DNA from: Caulobacter vibrioides | GTDB taxonomy: Bacteria; Pseudomonadota; Alphaproteobacteria; Caulobacterales; Caulobacteraceae | Assembly (NCBI GenBank): GCA_001449105.1 | Contig: LNIY01000100.1 | Span: forward strand, 1-38,018 | Direction of reading: 5' to 3' | Length of the DNA: 38,018 nucleotides | Part shown: positions 21,208 to 29,451 of the stretch, piece after piece | How the letters are laid out: each line of letters opens with the position of its first letter | Position numbering within the stretch: the first letter of the stretch is position 1 | The notes under the pieces: model-generated | Database searches by the model: none | Seen by the model: the letters and a program-made list of their open reading frames with translations, nothing else | What the model was told of the DNA's origin: nothing | Translations under genes and position numbers: made by a program

Positions 21208-21220
21208 TTTGTCAGACAAA
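21208..21220. promoter_or_regulatory. Palindrome upstream of the beta-galactosidase gene
   Basis: TTTGTC-A-GACAAA is a perfect 13-base palindrome in the 90-base gap before the beta-galactosidase start. Such short AT-flanked palindromes are typical of GntR- or LacI-type operators. The cognate regulator is not identifiable here. Confidence 0.45.
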
Positions 21221-21234
21221 AGAGCACCGCTACG

Positions 21235-22692
21235 TCAGCCCAGCTGGAACTTCGGCGGCGGCAGGGTCAAGCGGACGTCGGACATCGCCTCGCCGCCGAA
21301 GAACCGGACCAGCAGGGCCTGCACGTCGGGGTGAGCCTCGAAGACGTTGTGGCCGGCGTTCTCGACGATCACCCTGGCCTTGCGCCGGAACTGGGCCGCC
21401 ACCTCTTCCTGCTCCTCCAGCGGCGTGCGGCCGTCCAGCGTGCCCGCCAGCAGCAGGGCCGGATGGTCGATGCGGATCGGCTCGCGGAAGCCATCGCCCA
21501 GGTCGACGCCCGGGATCGCGCCCAGCAGGTGCGGCATGGGAAAGTTCAGCGCGTCGCCCAGCACGGCCTGCTGCGCCTCGCGCCGCACCACGGCCAGCTT
21601 GCCCGGCGAGATCCCCGAGGCCAGGTCCATGGCCGCGGACATGCCGCCGACGCCGAGCAGGCCCACGAACTCGTCGAGGAACGGCGCCAGCACGTCGGTC
21701 CTTCCCGCGTCGAGCGCCAGGTACAGCCCCGGCAGCATGACCAGGGTCCGCGGATTGGCGATCAGCCCGCCCGCCATCAGCTGGATGGCGAAGCCGCCCA
21801 GCCGCAACTCGACCGGCGCGCCGTCCAGCCTGGCGGTCAGGCTCACCGGCGCGGCCTCCAGGCGCGCGTGCACCCGCCGCATCAGCGCCGGAAAATCGGG
21901 GATCGCCGCCCGCACGGCGGGATCGGCGTCCAGCAGCGCGTCCACCCGGGCGAGATAGGCGTCGATCCGGGCCGGGCGCTTCACCGTCTGGTCCTGGCCC
22001 TCCAGGCTGGCCAGGGCCACGCGACCGACCCTGTCGCCGTGACGCTTGAGCACCGACAGCGCAAGGTGGCTGCCATAGCTGATGCCCCACAGGTCGATCT
22101 TCTCCACGCCCAGGTGACGGCGCAGGTCGTCGAGATCGTCGGCGCTCTGCTCGGTGTTGTAGCCGCGCATGGCCACGCCCGCCCGGGTCCAGCCCACCCA
22201 GGCCCGCTGCAGGTCGTCGCGGAAGTAGCGCGTCAGTCCGTCGTGGGTGAAGGTCGGCAGCGGCGCCGTCGGGGCCGGTCCGGGCGGGATGGCGCCGAAC
22301 GCGCCCGTGCCGCGCTGGTCGAAGGCGATGACGTCGGCGACCGCGCGCAGCGCCATGAAGATCGGGAAGCGCGGGCCGGCCGCCGCGCCCACGCCCGAGC
22401 CGCCCGGCCCTCCGGCCAGATAGACGATCGGCGGGCCGGGCCTGGCCGCCTTCGAGGGAAAGCGGACATAGCTCAGCTTGATCCGTCGCGAACCGGGATC
22501 GCGGCGGTCCTCGGGAACTTCGAAGATCCCGCGCTCGGCGTCGACCTCCTGGCCGCGCCAGCCCTTGAAGCGGAAGGGACCGGCCTTGGGCAGGTCAGCC
22601 GGGGGCGCGGCGGTCTGGGCCAGCGCCAAGGCAGGAAGGGCGAGGCCGGCCCCGGCGAGGATGGCGCGGCGATGAAGCGATGCATGGGTCAT
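21235..22692 (-). CDS. Exported alpha/beta hydrolase, S33 aminopeptidase-like
   Basis: A 485-residue enzyme. The N-terminus (LHRRAILAG, then a hydrophobic run ending ALAQ) looks like a Tat-type or ordinary signal peptide. The oxyanion segment is GGPGGSG (94-100). The nucleophile is S205 in WGISYGSH, the acid D420 in AGTLDGRTP, and the base H448 in VENAGHN. This is the layout of tripeptidyl/prolyl aminopeptidase-like S33 hydrolases. The ATG at 22692 is chosen because the signal peptide follows directly; longer reading runs into repeat-like DNA. It is divergent from the LytTR regulator gene with three direct repeats between the two starts, so it is the likely target of that regulator. Peptide or ester substrates are both possible. 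Confidence 0.85.
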   Translation of the reverse strand: MTHASLHRRAILAGAGLALPALALAQTAAPPADLPKAGPFRFKGWRGQEVDAERGIFEVPEDRRDPGSRRIKLSYVRFPSKAARPGPPIVYLAGGPGGSGVGAAAGPRFPIFMALRAVADVIAFDQRGTGAFGAIPPGPAPTAPLPTFTHDGLTRYFRDDLQRAWVGWTRAGVAMRGYNTEQSADDLDDLRRHLGVEKIDLWGISYGSHLALSVLKRHGDRVGRVALASLEGQDQTVKRPARIDAYLARVDALLDADPAVRAAIPDFPALMRRVHARLEAAPVSLTARLDGAPVELRLGGFAIQLMAGGLIANPRTLVMLPGLYLALDAGRTDVLAPFLDEFVGLLGVGGMSAAMDLASGISPGKLAVVRREAQQAVLGDALNFPMPHLLGAIPGVDLGDGFREPIRIDHPALLLAGTLDGRTPLEEQEEVAAQFRRKARVIVENAGHNVFEAHPDVQALLVRFFGGEAMSDVRLTLPPPKFQLG

Positions 22693-22733
22693 GCCGCCAG
22701 CTGACCCGCCCGCGACGCCGCCGCCACGCCGCT

Positions 22734-22790
22734 TCGGCCAACGGCGCCGTTGCGTCGGCGAATGGCGGCGCAACTCGGCGAACGGCGCCA
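22734..22790. promoter_or_regulatory. Three tandem repeats, predicted LytTR binding sites
   Basis: TCGGCCAACGGCG starts at 22734, TCGGCGAATGGCG at 22755 and TCGGCGAACGGCG at 22775. The spacings are 21 and 20 bases, about two helical turns. LytTR proteins typically bind direct repeats about 21 bases apart. The array fills the 110-base gap between the divergent S33 hydrolase and LytTR genes. Confidence 0.6.
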
Positions 22791-22802
22791 TACGGTGGGG
22801 CC

Positions 22803-24227
22803 ATGTGGCGAATCCTGTTTCTCACCCTGCTTGTCGCGGGCCTGCCGTCCCTGGTCCGGGCCCAGCCCCAGGCGCCCGCCTGGCAAGCCTGCCATGGCGT
22901 GGCCGGGCCGGACGGACCGGTGCTGAGCGACTGCCGGCCGATCCTGGGCGTGGTCGATCCGCAAGGCCGCGAGCTGTGGATCCGGTCGACCCTCGCGGCG
23001 CCGACCGACGCTCGCCCCCGCGCCCTCTACGTGGCGGGCGTCGCCGCGTCGCAGGCCTGGCTCAACGGCCGACCGCTGGGCGCCAACGGCCAGCCGGGCG
23101 GGGCGGCGCGGACCGAGACCCCCGGCCGCTACCAGGCGATCCTGCCGATCCGCGAGACCCTCTGGCGGCCCGGCGAGAACACCCTGGTGCTGCGCCTGTC
23201 GTCGTTCCACGGCGGCCTGCGCTTCGCCGGCCCGATCAGCGCGCTGGGCGTCTGGCCCTATCCCTATCCCGATCGCACCGTCTTCCTGGCGGTGACCTTC
23301 GCGGCGACGGGCGCGCTGCTGGCGGCGGCCTTCGGCTTCGGCGTGATCCACGCCATGCGCCGCACCGGCTCCAGCCTGATCCTGGCGGCGATGGCGACGA
23401 TCGCGGCCTTGCAGGCCGTGGTCGAGAGCCTGCGGGCGCTGCTGAACTATCCCTATCCGCTGCATGCCTGGCGGATGAGCGCCATCTGGCTGCTGGCGGC
23501 GGCCTTCGCGGTCCTGCTGGTGGCCTATGCGGCCAGCCGGTTCCTGCCCAGGGGGCGGCGGCCGATGATCGGCGTGGCGCTGGTCGTGGTCGGCGCCACC
23601 GCCCTGCTGCCGGGCTTCGACGGCAAGACGGTCTGGGCGCTGGTCCTCGGCGTGGCGCTGGCGGCGGCGCCGGTCGCCGCGGGCGTGCGCGCAAGGACGC
23701 CGGGCGCGCGCCCCGCCCTGGCCTATCTGGCGCTGTTCCTGACCCTGGCCCTGGGGTTCCCGGAATGGCTGGCCGACTTCTCCTACTTCCTGCTCGCCGC
23801 AGGCCTGCTGCTGCCGCTGCTGGTGGTCGAGGTGGTGCGGCTGGGTCGCGACGACCGGGGCCGGGAAGCCGCCCTGACCCGCGCCGCCGGCCGCCCCGAC
23901 CGACTGACCGTGGCGTCGGCCAAAGGCGTCGAGCTGGTGCCGATCGCCGAGATCCTGGCCGTGGTCGGGGCCGACGACTATGTCGAGCTGCGGCTGGTCG
24001 GCGGCCGCAGCCTGCTGCACGCCGCCCGGCTCGAGGGCCTGTCGACCCAGCTTCCGGACAGCTTCCTGCGCGTCCACCGGTCGGTGATCGCCAACCTCGC
24101 CCTGGCCCAGCGGCTCGAGCGCGACGGCGACCGCTGGCGGCTGCACCTGAGCGAAGGCGCGCCCCTGCCCGTCAGCCGCTCGCGCCAGCCCGCCCTGCGC
24201 GAAGCCCTGGACGCCGTTTCGGTCTAG
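22803..24227 (+). CDS. Membrane-bound LytTR-family transcriptional regulator
   Basis: A 474-residue protein. A signal peptide (residues 1-20, ending VRAQ) is followed by a periplasmic beta-sandwich with two cysteines and a sugar-binding-like segment (LYVAGVAASQAWLNG, then RPGENTLVLRLSS). Seven hydrophobic helices come next (about 165-365), so the overall plan matches 7TMR-DISM receptors. The C-terminal ~100 residues are a LytTR DNA-binding domain (ELVPIAEILAVVGADDYVEL, then FLRVHRSVIAN). It therefore looks like a one-component sensor that binds DNA from the membrane. It is divergent from an exported hydrolase gene, and repeats in the shared promoter fit its own binding. The signal sensed is unknown. 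Confidence 0.88.
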   Translation: MWRILFLTLLVAGLPSLVRAQPQAPAWQACHGVAGPDGPVLSDCRPILGVVDPQGRELWIRSTLAAPTDARPRALYVAGVAASQAWLNGRPLGANGQPGGAARTETPGRYQAILPIRETLWRPGENTLVLRLSSFHGGLRFAGPISALGVWPYPYPDRTVFLAVTFAATGALLAAAFGFGVIHAMRRTGSSLILAAMATIAALQAVVESLRALLNYPYPLHAWRMSAIWLLAAAFAVLLVAYAASRFLPRGRRPMIGVALVVVGATALLPGFDGKTVWALVLGVALAAAPVAAGVRARTPGARPALAYLALFLTLALGFPEWLADFSYFLLAAGLLLPLLVVEVVRLGRDDRGREAALTRAAGRPDRLTVASAKGVELVPIAEILAVVGADDYVELRLVGGRSLLHAARLEGLSTQLPDSFLRVHRSVIANLALAQRLERDGDRWRLHLSEGAPLPVSRSRQPALREALDAVSV

Positions 24228-24232
24228 GCTGC

Positions 24233-24399
24233 ATCGACATCGGCAATTTGGCCGCTTCTCACCGAGTTTCCCCGCGAAGGCGGGGATCCAAGCTGCATTT
24301 CAGGAGATGGCGGCGCCGTGAGCGACCGCTGACTCTGCTTGGGTCCCCGCCTTCGCGGGGAAGAACGGATTGAGGAGACGGCCGTTGATGAATGTCGAT
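24233..24399. repeat. MITE-like element with family A hairpin, long form
   Basis: The 167-base element has imperfect terminal inverted repeats ATCGACATCG and GAATGTCGAT. Inside are CCCCGCGAAGGCGGGG (24270-24285) and its inverted partner CCCCGCCTTCGCGGGG (24345-24360). It matches the 94-base element at 36888-36981 except for 75 extra bases (24286-24360) that carry the second hairpin arm. It starts six bases after the LytTR gene, in the 331-base gap 24228-24558. Confidence 0.87.
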
Positions 24400-24415
24400 C
24401 CGTCCCAGGGCGTAC

Positions 24416-24551
24416 CGACATTCAAGGTTCGAGCGTGGTCCTCGTCCTTCGACAAGCTCAGGATGAGGACCATTTACAGGCCCAGGTCGTAGAAGAACCT
24501 CATCCTGAGCCCGTCGAAGGACGAGGTTTTCGTCTCAGATTTTGAATGTCG
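24416..24551. repeat. MITE-like element with family B hairpin
   Basis: Ten-base terminal inverted repeats CGACATTCAA and TTGAATGTCG bound a core with arms CCTCGTCCTTCGACA (from 24440) and TGTCGAAGGACGAGG-like bases ending 24526. The terminal repeats share CGACATTC with the adjacent family A element. The element ends eight bases before the TetR stop codon. Confidence 0.87.
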
Positions 24552-24558
24552 CTCCGCA

Positions 24559-25149
24559 CTAGCGCCCGCTCCCGACCGCCAGCCCCCGCAGCGCCAGCCG
24601 GGCGGCCTGCCGCAGTTCGTCCTGCCCCGCCCCGCCGCGGGCGGCGACCTTGAGGCCCGAGCGCAGGGTCAGCAGCATGCGGCCCACGGCGTCGGGGTCG
24701 AGGGCGGGGTCGAACTCGCCCCCCGTGATCCCCTCGCCCACCCGCGCGGCGAAGGCGGCCACGACCAGGGCGGCGGCGGCGTCGTTGAGGGCGTTGACCT
24801 CGGGATCGCCCCGGCTGAACTCGACGATCGAGCCGACGCCCAGGCAGCCGGTCTCCAGGTCGTCGGCCGAGCCCAGGCCCGCCAGCAGCGCCGCCTCGAT
24901 GGCCGCGGCCGCCGGTTCGGCGCTCTCCAGGGCCTGGCGCATCTGGGCCAGCGAGCCGTCGGAGTAGCGGCGCAGGGCCTCAAGGAACAGCCGGCGCTTG
25001 TCTCCGAACGCGCCATAGAGGCTCTGGCGGCCGATGCCCATGCCCTCGATCAGGTCGCTGGTCGAGGCGGCCTCGTAGCCGTGGCGGGCGAACACCCTGA
25101 TCGCGCTAGCGATCGCCTCGTCGCGATCGAATTCCGAAGGTCTGGCCAT
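24559..25149 (-). CDS. TetR-family transcriptional regulator
   Basis: A 196-residue regulator. The N-terminal helix-turn-helix is typical (AIRVFARHGYEAASTSDL, then GIGRQSLYGAFGDKRRLF at about 37-54). The rest is helical and carries a conserved-looking GCLGV segment found in TetR members that control SDR or efflux genes. It is divergent from an SDR gene with strong palindromes in the 105-base shared promoter, so autorepression and control of that SDR are likely. The ligand is unknown. Its 3' end abuts the family B element. Confidence 0.9.
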   Translation of the reverse strand: MARPSEFDRDEAIASAIRVFARHGYEAASTSDLIEGMGIGRQSLYGAFGDKRRLFLEALRRYSDGSLAQMRQALESAEPAAAAIEAALLAGLGSADDLETGCLGVGSIVEFSRGDPEVNALNDAAAALVVAAFAARVGEGITGGEFDPALDPDAVGRMLLTLRSGLKVAARGGAGQDELRQAARLALRGLAVGSGR

Positions 25150-25169
25150 GGTCGCATCCTAGCGATCTT

Positions 25170-25240
25170 GATCGATTGGTCCAGAATTATTCTTGACCAA
25201 TCGATCCTGAATGCACAGGTTATGGACCAATCAGTCCATA
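25170..25240. promoter_or_regulatory. Predicted TetR operators in the divergent promoter
   Basis: A perfect 12-bp inverted repeat GATCGATTGGTC (25170-25181) and GACCAATCGATC (25195-25206) is followed by TATGGAC-CAATCA-GTCCATA (25221-25240). The core GACCAATC or its complement occurs three times. The sites lie between the two divergent start codons, so one regulator could repress both genes. Confidence 0.75.
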
Positions 25241-25254
25241 ACGAGGTTTCCGAG

Positions 25255-25995
25255 ATGACCGACAGCAGCTTCACCCCCCAATCCCCGGCCCTGGTGCTGG
25301 GCGGCTCGCGCGGCATGGGCGCGGCGATCGTGCGCCGGCTGGCCGCCGAGGGCCGCCCTGTCGCCTTCACCTACGCCGCCTCGCCCGGCCCCGCCGCCGC
25401 CGTGGTCGCACAGGTCGAGGCGGCCGGCGGACAGGCCCTGGCCATCGCGGCCGACAGCGCCGACGCCCAGGCCGTGCGCGCGGCCGTCGAGGCGGCCGTC
25501 TCGCGGTTCGGCAAGCTGGGGGTGCTGGTGGTCAACGCCGGCGTGCTGGCCTCCGGGACCATCGACCAGTTCCCGATGGACACGTTCGACCGCATGCTGG
25601 CGGTCAATGTGCGCGGGGTGTTCGCCGCCATCCACCATGCCGCCCCGCACCTTGCGGACGGCGGCCGCGTGGTCGTCATCGGCAGCAACACGGCCGAGCG
25701 GATCGGCGGACCCGGCTCCAGCGTCTACGCCATGACCAAGGCGGCCGTCGCCCAGCTGGCGCGCGGCGCGGCCCTCGACTTCGCGCCCCGCCGGATCACC
25801 GTCAACACCGTCCAGCCGGGGCCCATCGCCACCGACATGACCGCCGACCTGATGGACTACATCACCCCCCGCCTGCCGCTGGGCCGCATCGGCGAGGCGG
25901 GCGAGGTCGCGGGCCTGGTGGCGTGGCTGGCGGGTCCGGACGCGGGCTACATGACGGGCGCGAACCTGACGATCGACGGAGGGTGGAGCGCTTAG
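25255..25995 (+). CDS. SDR-family oxidoreductase
   Basis: A 246-residue short-chain dehydrogenase with no signal peptide. The cofactor motif is GGSRGMG (17-23), followed by VVNAG, a catalytic Ser in VIGSNTAE, YAMTK as the YxxxK pair, and a PGPIATDM segment. The C-terminus is TIDGGWSA. The ATG at 25255 has GAGG about eight bases upstream; an ATG at 25222 lies inside the predicted operator and is less likely. It is divergent from the TetR gene. TetR-SDR pairs often respond to small electrophiles or drugs, but the substrate cannot be read from the sequence. Confidence 0.87.
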   Translation: MTDSSFTPQSPALVLGGSRGMGAAIVRRLAAEGRPVAFTYAASPGPAAAVVAQVEAAGGQALAIAADSADAQAVRAAVEAAVSRFGKLGVLVVNAGVLASGTIDQFPMDTFDRMLAVNVRGVFAAIHHAAPHLADGGRVVVIGSNTAERIGGPGSSVYAMTKAAVAQLARGAALDFAPRRITVNTVQPGPIATDMTADLMDYITPRLPLGRIGEAGEVAGLVAWLAGPDAGYMTGANLTIDGGWSA

Positions 25996-26121
25996 GCGAC
26001 CGATGACGCCCAGCGCCGGGGCGAAATTTTGGGCAATAGGAAAGGTGCCCTTGCCCCAGCTACTATCAACCCGCTTCCTTCGGATGCACCAAGGCAAGGC
26101 GGGGCGGAACAAGGATTGAGA

Positions 26122-26985
26122 TTAAAGCTCCACGTGGCTTTCGGACGCGGCCACCCTTCTAGGCAGCGGGTTGGGGTTTGAGGTTTCGTAGCCAATTTGG
26201 ACCGCAACCTCTTCGACCCCTTTGCGATGATCAGCACTGCCCGAGATCACACTGTGCCGATTGACAATGTGCATCCTTCCAACGCCCTCGTAGAGATTCT
26301 CAATGGAAGCGTGTCGAGCATTGAGCACGAGCACAGAAGCACCGCGCGCAGCCGCTGATACCGCCGCGCTCTTCAAGCGCTCTTGGTCGGCCCATGAGAA
26401 TATGTTCTCGTTGTATTTAAGGAACCCGTTATTGTTGTGCGCAACGGTGTACGGTGGATCAAGGAACACAAAATCCCCGGAACCGGCTTCGGCCAGAGTC
26501 CGCTCGAAATCCTTGGTGGTAATCGTCGCCTTCTGGAGCGCAGACGACACCCACTCGAAATCATCCGTTTCCATCAACACCCGGTCTTTCGTGCCCCTGG
26601 GAACGTTAAACTCTCCTCGTAGATTGACTCGGTAGAGACCATTCCAGCAGGTTCTATTCAGGTAAATGAAACGCGCAGCTTCTGCATAGGCATCGCTTTG
26701 CGCCTTACCCCGAGCTTCGTAATAAAATTCATCGGAATGAAGGCGCGCATACTCTTCAAGATGGGCAAGCACACGCTGCCAATCAGTCCGAATGGCATTA
26801 TAAGTCGCCACCAACTTTTCGTTTGCGTCTGATAGGACGGCGTTGCTCGGCTCCTGGGCAAAGAAAATTGCGCCGCCACCAAGAAAAGGTTCGACGTAAC
26901 GATCGTAAGACTCAGGGAAGAGCCAGGAAAAGGATCGCGCTAGCCACCTTTTGCCGCCGGCCCACTTCAGAAAGGGCTCACGCAT
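26122..26985 (-). CDS. D12-class DNA adenine methyltransferase (Dam-like)
   Basis: A 287-residue N6-adenine methyltransferase of the alpha (D12) class. Motifs appear in the family order: FLKWAGGKRWL (5-15), EPFLGGGA (32-39, SAM binding), RTCWNGLYR (111-119) and the catalytic DPPY (176-179). The enzyme should methylate adenine in a short site such as GATC, but the target cannot be read from the sequence. The native cell-cycle methylase of Caulobacter, CcrM, belongs to a different class. ATG 26985 overlaps the end of the upstream gene by eight bases, so the two proteins are co-translated. GC content is visibly lower than in the flanking genes, which suggests acquisition by transfer. It probably protects host DNA from, or marks targets for, its partner. 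Confidence 0.9.
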   Translation of the reverse strand: MREPFLKWAGGKRWLARSFSWLFPESYDRYVEPFLGGGAIFFAQEPSNAVLSDANEKLVATYNAIRTDWQRVLAHLEEYARLHSDEFYYEARGKAQSDAYAEAARFIYLNRTCWNGLYRVNLRGEFNVPRGTKDRVLMETDDFEWVSSALQKATITTKDFERTLAEAGSGDFVFLDPPYTVAHNNNGFLKYNENIFSWADQERLKSAAVSAAARGASVLVLNARHASIENLYEGVGRMHIVNRHSVISGSADHRKGVEEVAVQIGYETSNPNPLPRRVAASESHVEL

Positions 26986-29260
26986 CGGGGCTGATGACGC
27001 CGCTACCCGAAAGGCTATCAAAGACGCTTTCGAGAACCTCGATATCGCGTTCTTTGTACTTTTTGCCAAACGGATGGGCTGGGATCCGGCGGATCCGATT
27101 CACTTCGTCAAACCACTTCAGGTACCGAGCTGCGTGCGCCTCTTCTGGCAGGCGGATGCTCAGCGCATCACTGAATTTTGGCCAGTTTTCCTTGGTTTCC
27201 ACGATCTTACGGAAGTCTATGAAATCGATGTAGGTCTCTAGCGGGCCCTGGTCGTCCACGTCCGCCGCGAGCTGCTTTTTAAAGGCGCCTTCCAGGATTT
27301 CTTTGTTTTTTATAGCCTGCTGAAGGTATTTTTCACCGTCATACGCATTTTTGAGCCGCGACACGATGAACGCGGGAACCTGTTCCTGAATAATACGCAC
27401 GCGCTGATCGGCGAGCTTGGTAATAGCTTCCTCGCTTTCTTTGACGAATTCCTCGTAACCTGCCGGAGCAAAATTCGGGAATTTCGCCTTCACGATGTCG
27501 GCGAGGCGGTGGAAATACCGCGTCGGACCGCCAGAGCCGAAAGGCACCTTAAACCGTTGCGAAAAGGCGTGGTCGGTCGCCGTCCGAATGATTTCCAGGA
27601 TCGGCTCTATATATCGCGCGACCTCGGCAAGGAGTTCGGTTTCGGTCAGATTTCTCGGATCGTTTCCCGTCTCCTTGTGGATGAACGGGCACAACTCACC
27701 CAAAAGCCGTATGTAAGCTTCGACTGCGACGTTCGTGCAGAGCATACCGGCCTTACCAGCATCCCACCGGACGATGTTGGATTGCCTGATGAGATCGAAA
27801 TAGTCCGATAGGACCGAAGCCGCAGAATTGATGGTCTGGGTCGGATTGTCCCCGCTCAACGGACCTTGGATGAATCGGGTCGGCTTAGATCTCATTCGGC
27901 CGATTAGGCCGGAGGACGTGATCGCGTTGATTATCGAGGTGATTGTCAGCGTTCGTTCCGGCCCATCAGGCAAATCCGCGCTTTTAAACCGGTCTTCGAA
28001 CGGTCCGCCTATATCCGAACGAAGCTGCTCGATAATGCGGGCCGCAATGGCTCGGCTCTGGCGTTGCCGGTCTTCCGAATGGAGATCTTGTTCCCCTCTC
28101 AACTCGTCGAGCAGGCCTGGCGAAACCATTTTCTGCTGGCTGTTGATCGTCTTGAAAAGGCGGCCTTCCTCTTCGTTCGCCAGCTTCTCAAAGGCGATGA
28201 CAGGCACCCGGTGCGACGGATGATCTTCAGCCAGTTCCGCATAGCCATAGAGTCTATGCTGGCCGTCGATCACCCACACAGACTTGTAGTCGGATGGAAG
28301 CGTCAGCGTCCCCATCGTGGTTCCATCTTCTGTTTGGGGCGCGGCCAGATCGAAGCGGGCCGTGTTCTTGAGGTTCACGATGATCGCGTTCGCGAAATAT
28401 CCGCCATCGTGAATAAACTTCGCGACCGCCTGGAGGCGAGATCGCGTGATTAGCCGCTGATAGCTTGGAGCGGCCTCTGGGTCCCGCAAGTCACGGTGGT
28501 TCACGTAAGAGATTGGCAGAAGCTTTTTCGCTGGCGCGACGAAGAAGTAGGCCTGGCATCCGCCGATCTTCGTGCGGATGGCTGGAACCGTCACATCCCG
28601 AAGCGCGTCAACCCTGGTCGTCGCGAGGTACGTGGCGTGGAACTGGTAGCGCCCGGCGGGGCCGAGACGTTTGGCAATCTCCGAAAAATATCGAAGATCG
28701 GTCTCGTTCACGATCCGAATGTTGTGCTGATGGGCTAGCGCCTTGTCCGTCGCGTTCCATTCGATATTGCGCGTGACGAAGAGCCAAAGGAACTTCTGGC
28801 CGCCATCTTTGCCAGTGTAAGGCTTGAGGGCGTTTACAATGGCCTTCTTGTTGGCCTCGAATTCCGAAATATCCTTGCGGAGGGAACGCTTGCTCCGCGT
28901 CTCGCAGGCCCTGCACTCAGCGACGACGACCGTCTCATCGTCAAAGGCCAAAACATCGATCTGCTTTGCAATCGACTTCCCCTCATGTTGCGACAGCTCA
29001 ACGGTGAGCTTCCCGCCCGAATTGAGGTTCGGGTAGCCGAAGAGGTACAGGATCGTCCAGAAATCGTTCTCCAGCAGCTCATCACAGCTTTTGGGGCGCT
29101 TAAGTCGTGCCTTCTGTCCCCGTCCCGGCGTGCGCTCCCAACCATTGGCGATCAGTTCGTCGGCCTTAGAAGCGACGACGCTTTGGAGGTCGTAACGCGA
29201 TTTCCGCTTTTTATACTCAGCGACACGCGCCATTTTCTCGCTGACAAGCCGTCCCAGCAT
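26978..29260 (-). CDS. DGQHR-domain protein with nuclease-like N-terminus and HEPN-like C-terminus
   Basis: A 760-residue protein. Residues 60-165 look like a restriction-endonuclease fold: a helical start (DELLENDFWTILYLFGYPN), then QIDVLAF (D102) and VVVAECRA (E115-x-R117, Arg in place of the usual Lys). Residues 245-400 hold the DGQHR motif (VWVIDGQHRLYGY, 332-336), as in DndB and DpdB, which regulate or act in DNA modification systems. Residues 675-745 end with NRIRRIPAHP; R724-x4-H729 is the RNase motif of HEPN domains, in a setting like Swt1-type HEPN. It overlaps the adenine methyltransferase gene. No dndCDE, helicase or other partner is nearby. ATG 29260 is chosen; ATG 29233 is possible. 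Base composition is lower in GC than the flanks. Confidence 0.82.
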   Translation of the reverse strand: MLGRLVSEKMARVAEYKKRKSRYDLQSVVASKADELIANGWERTPGRGQKARLKRPKSCDELLENDFWTILYLFGYPNLNSGGKLTVELSQHEGKSIAKQIDVLAFDDETVVVAECRACETRSKRSLRKDISEFEANKKAIVNALKPYTGKDGGQKFLWLFVTRNIEWNATDKALAHQHNIRIVNETDLRYFSEIAKRLGPAGRYQFHATYLATTRVDALRDVTVPAIRTKIGGCQAYFFVAPAKKLLPISYVNHRDLRDPEAAPSYQRLITRSRLQAVAKFIHDGGYFANAIIVNLKNTARFDLAAPQTEDGTTMGTLTLPSDYKSVWVIDGQHRLYGYAELAEDHPSHRVPVIAFEKLANEEEGRLFKTINSQQKMVSPGLLDELRGEQDLHSEDRQRQSRAIAARIIEQLRSDIGGPFEDRFKSADLPDGPERTLTITSIINAITSSGLIGRMRSKPTRFIQGPLSGDNPTQTINSAASVLSDYFDLIRQSNIVRWDAGKAGMLCTNVAVEAYIRLLGELCPFIHKETGNDPRNLTETELLAEVARYIEPILEIIRTATDHAFSQRFKVPFGSGGPTRYFHRLADIVKAKFPNFAPAGYEEFVKESEEAITKLADQRVRIIQEQVPAFIVSRLKNAYDGEKYLQQAIKNKEILEGAFKKQLAADVDDQGPLETYIDFIDFRKIVETKENWPKFSDALSIRLPEEAHAARYLKWFDEVNRIRRIPAHPFGKKYKERDIEVLESVFDSLSGSGVISPDA

Positions 29261-29451
29261 CGCCCCTAAACCCCACGATTCGATAACTCAGCTTAAGCGC
29301 GCGCAAGCATTATCGTCACGACCTTTTGGATAGCAAAGAGCCACTATGCCAGGGCTGGGGCAACCAATTCGGACACGCCGTAGAGCTGCGAAGCAAAGCT
29401 CGAGCTCGTGCGTAACTCGGACGCCATACTGCTGCCGGTAGAGGCCTGCCC

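Noticed and set aside
24228..24558. Possible CRISPR array (clustered hairpins)
   Set aside because: The repeats are inverted and irregular with no spacer periodicity, and no cas genes are present.
26122..29260. Dnd or Dpd DNA-modification system
   Set aside because: The DGQHR motif suggests DndB/DpdB, but dndCDE, sulfur-transfer or deazaguanine genes are absent, and a methyltransferase is the only partner.
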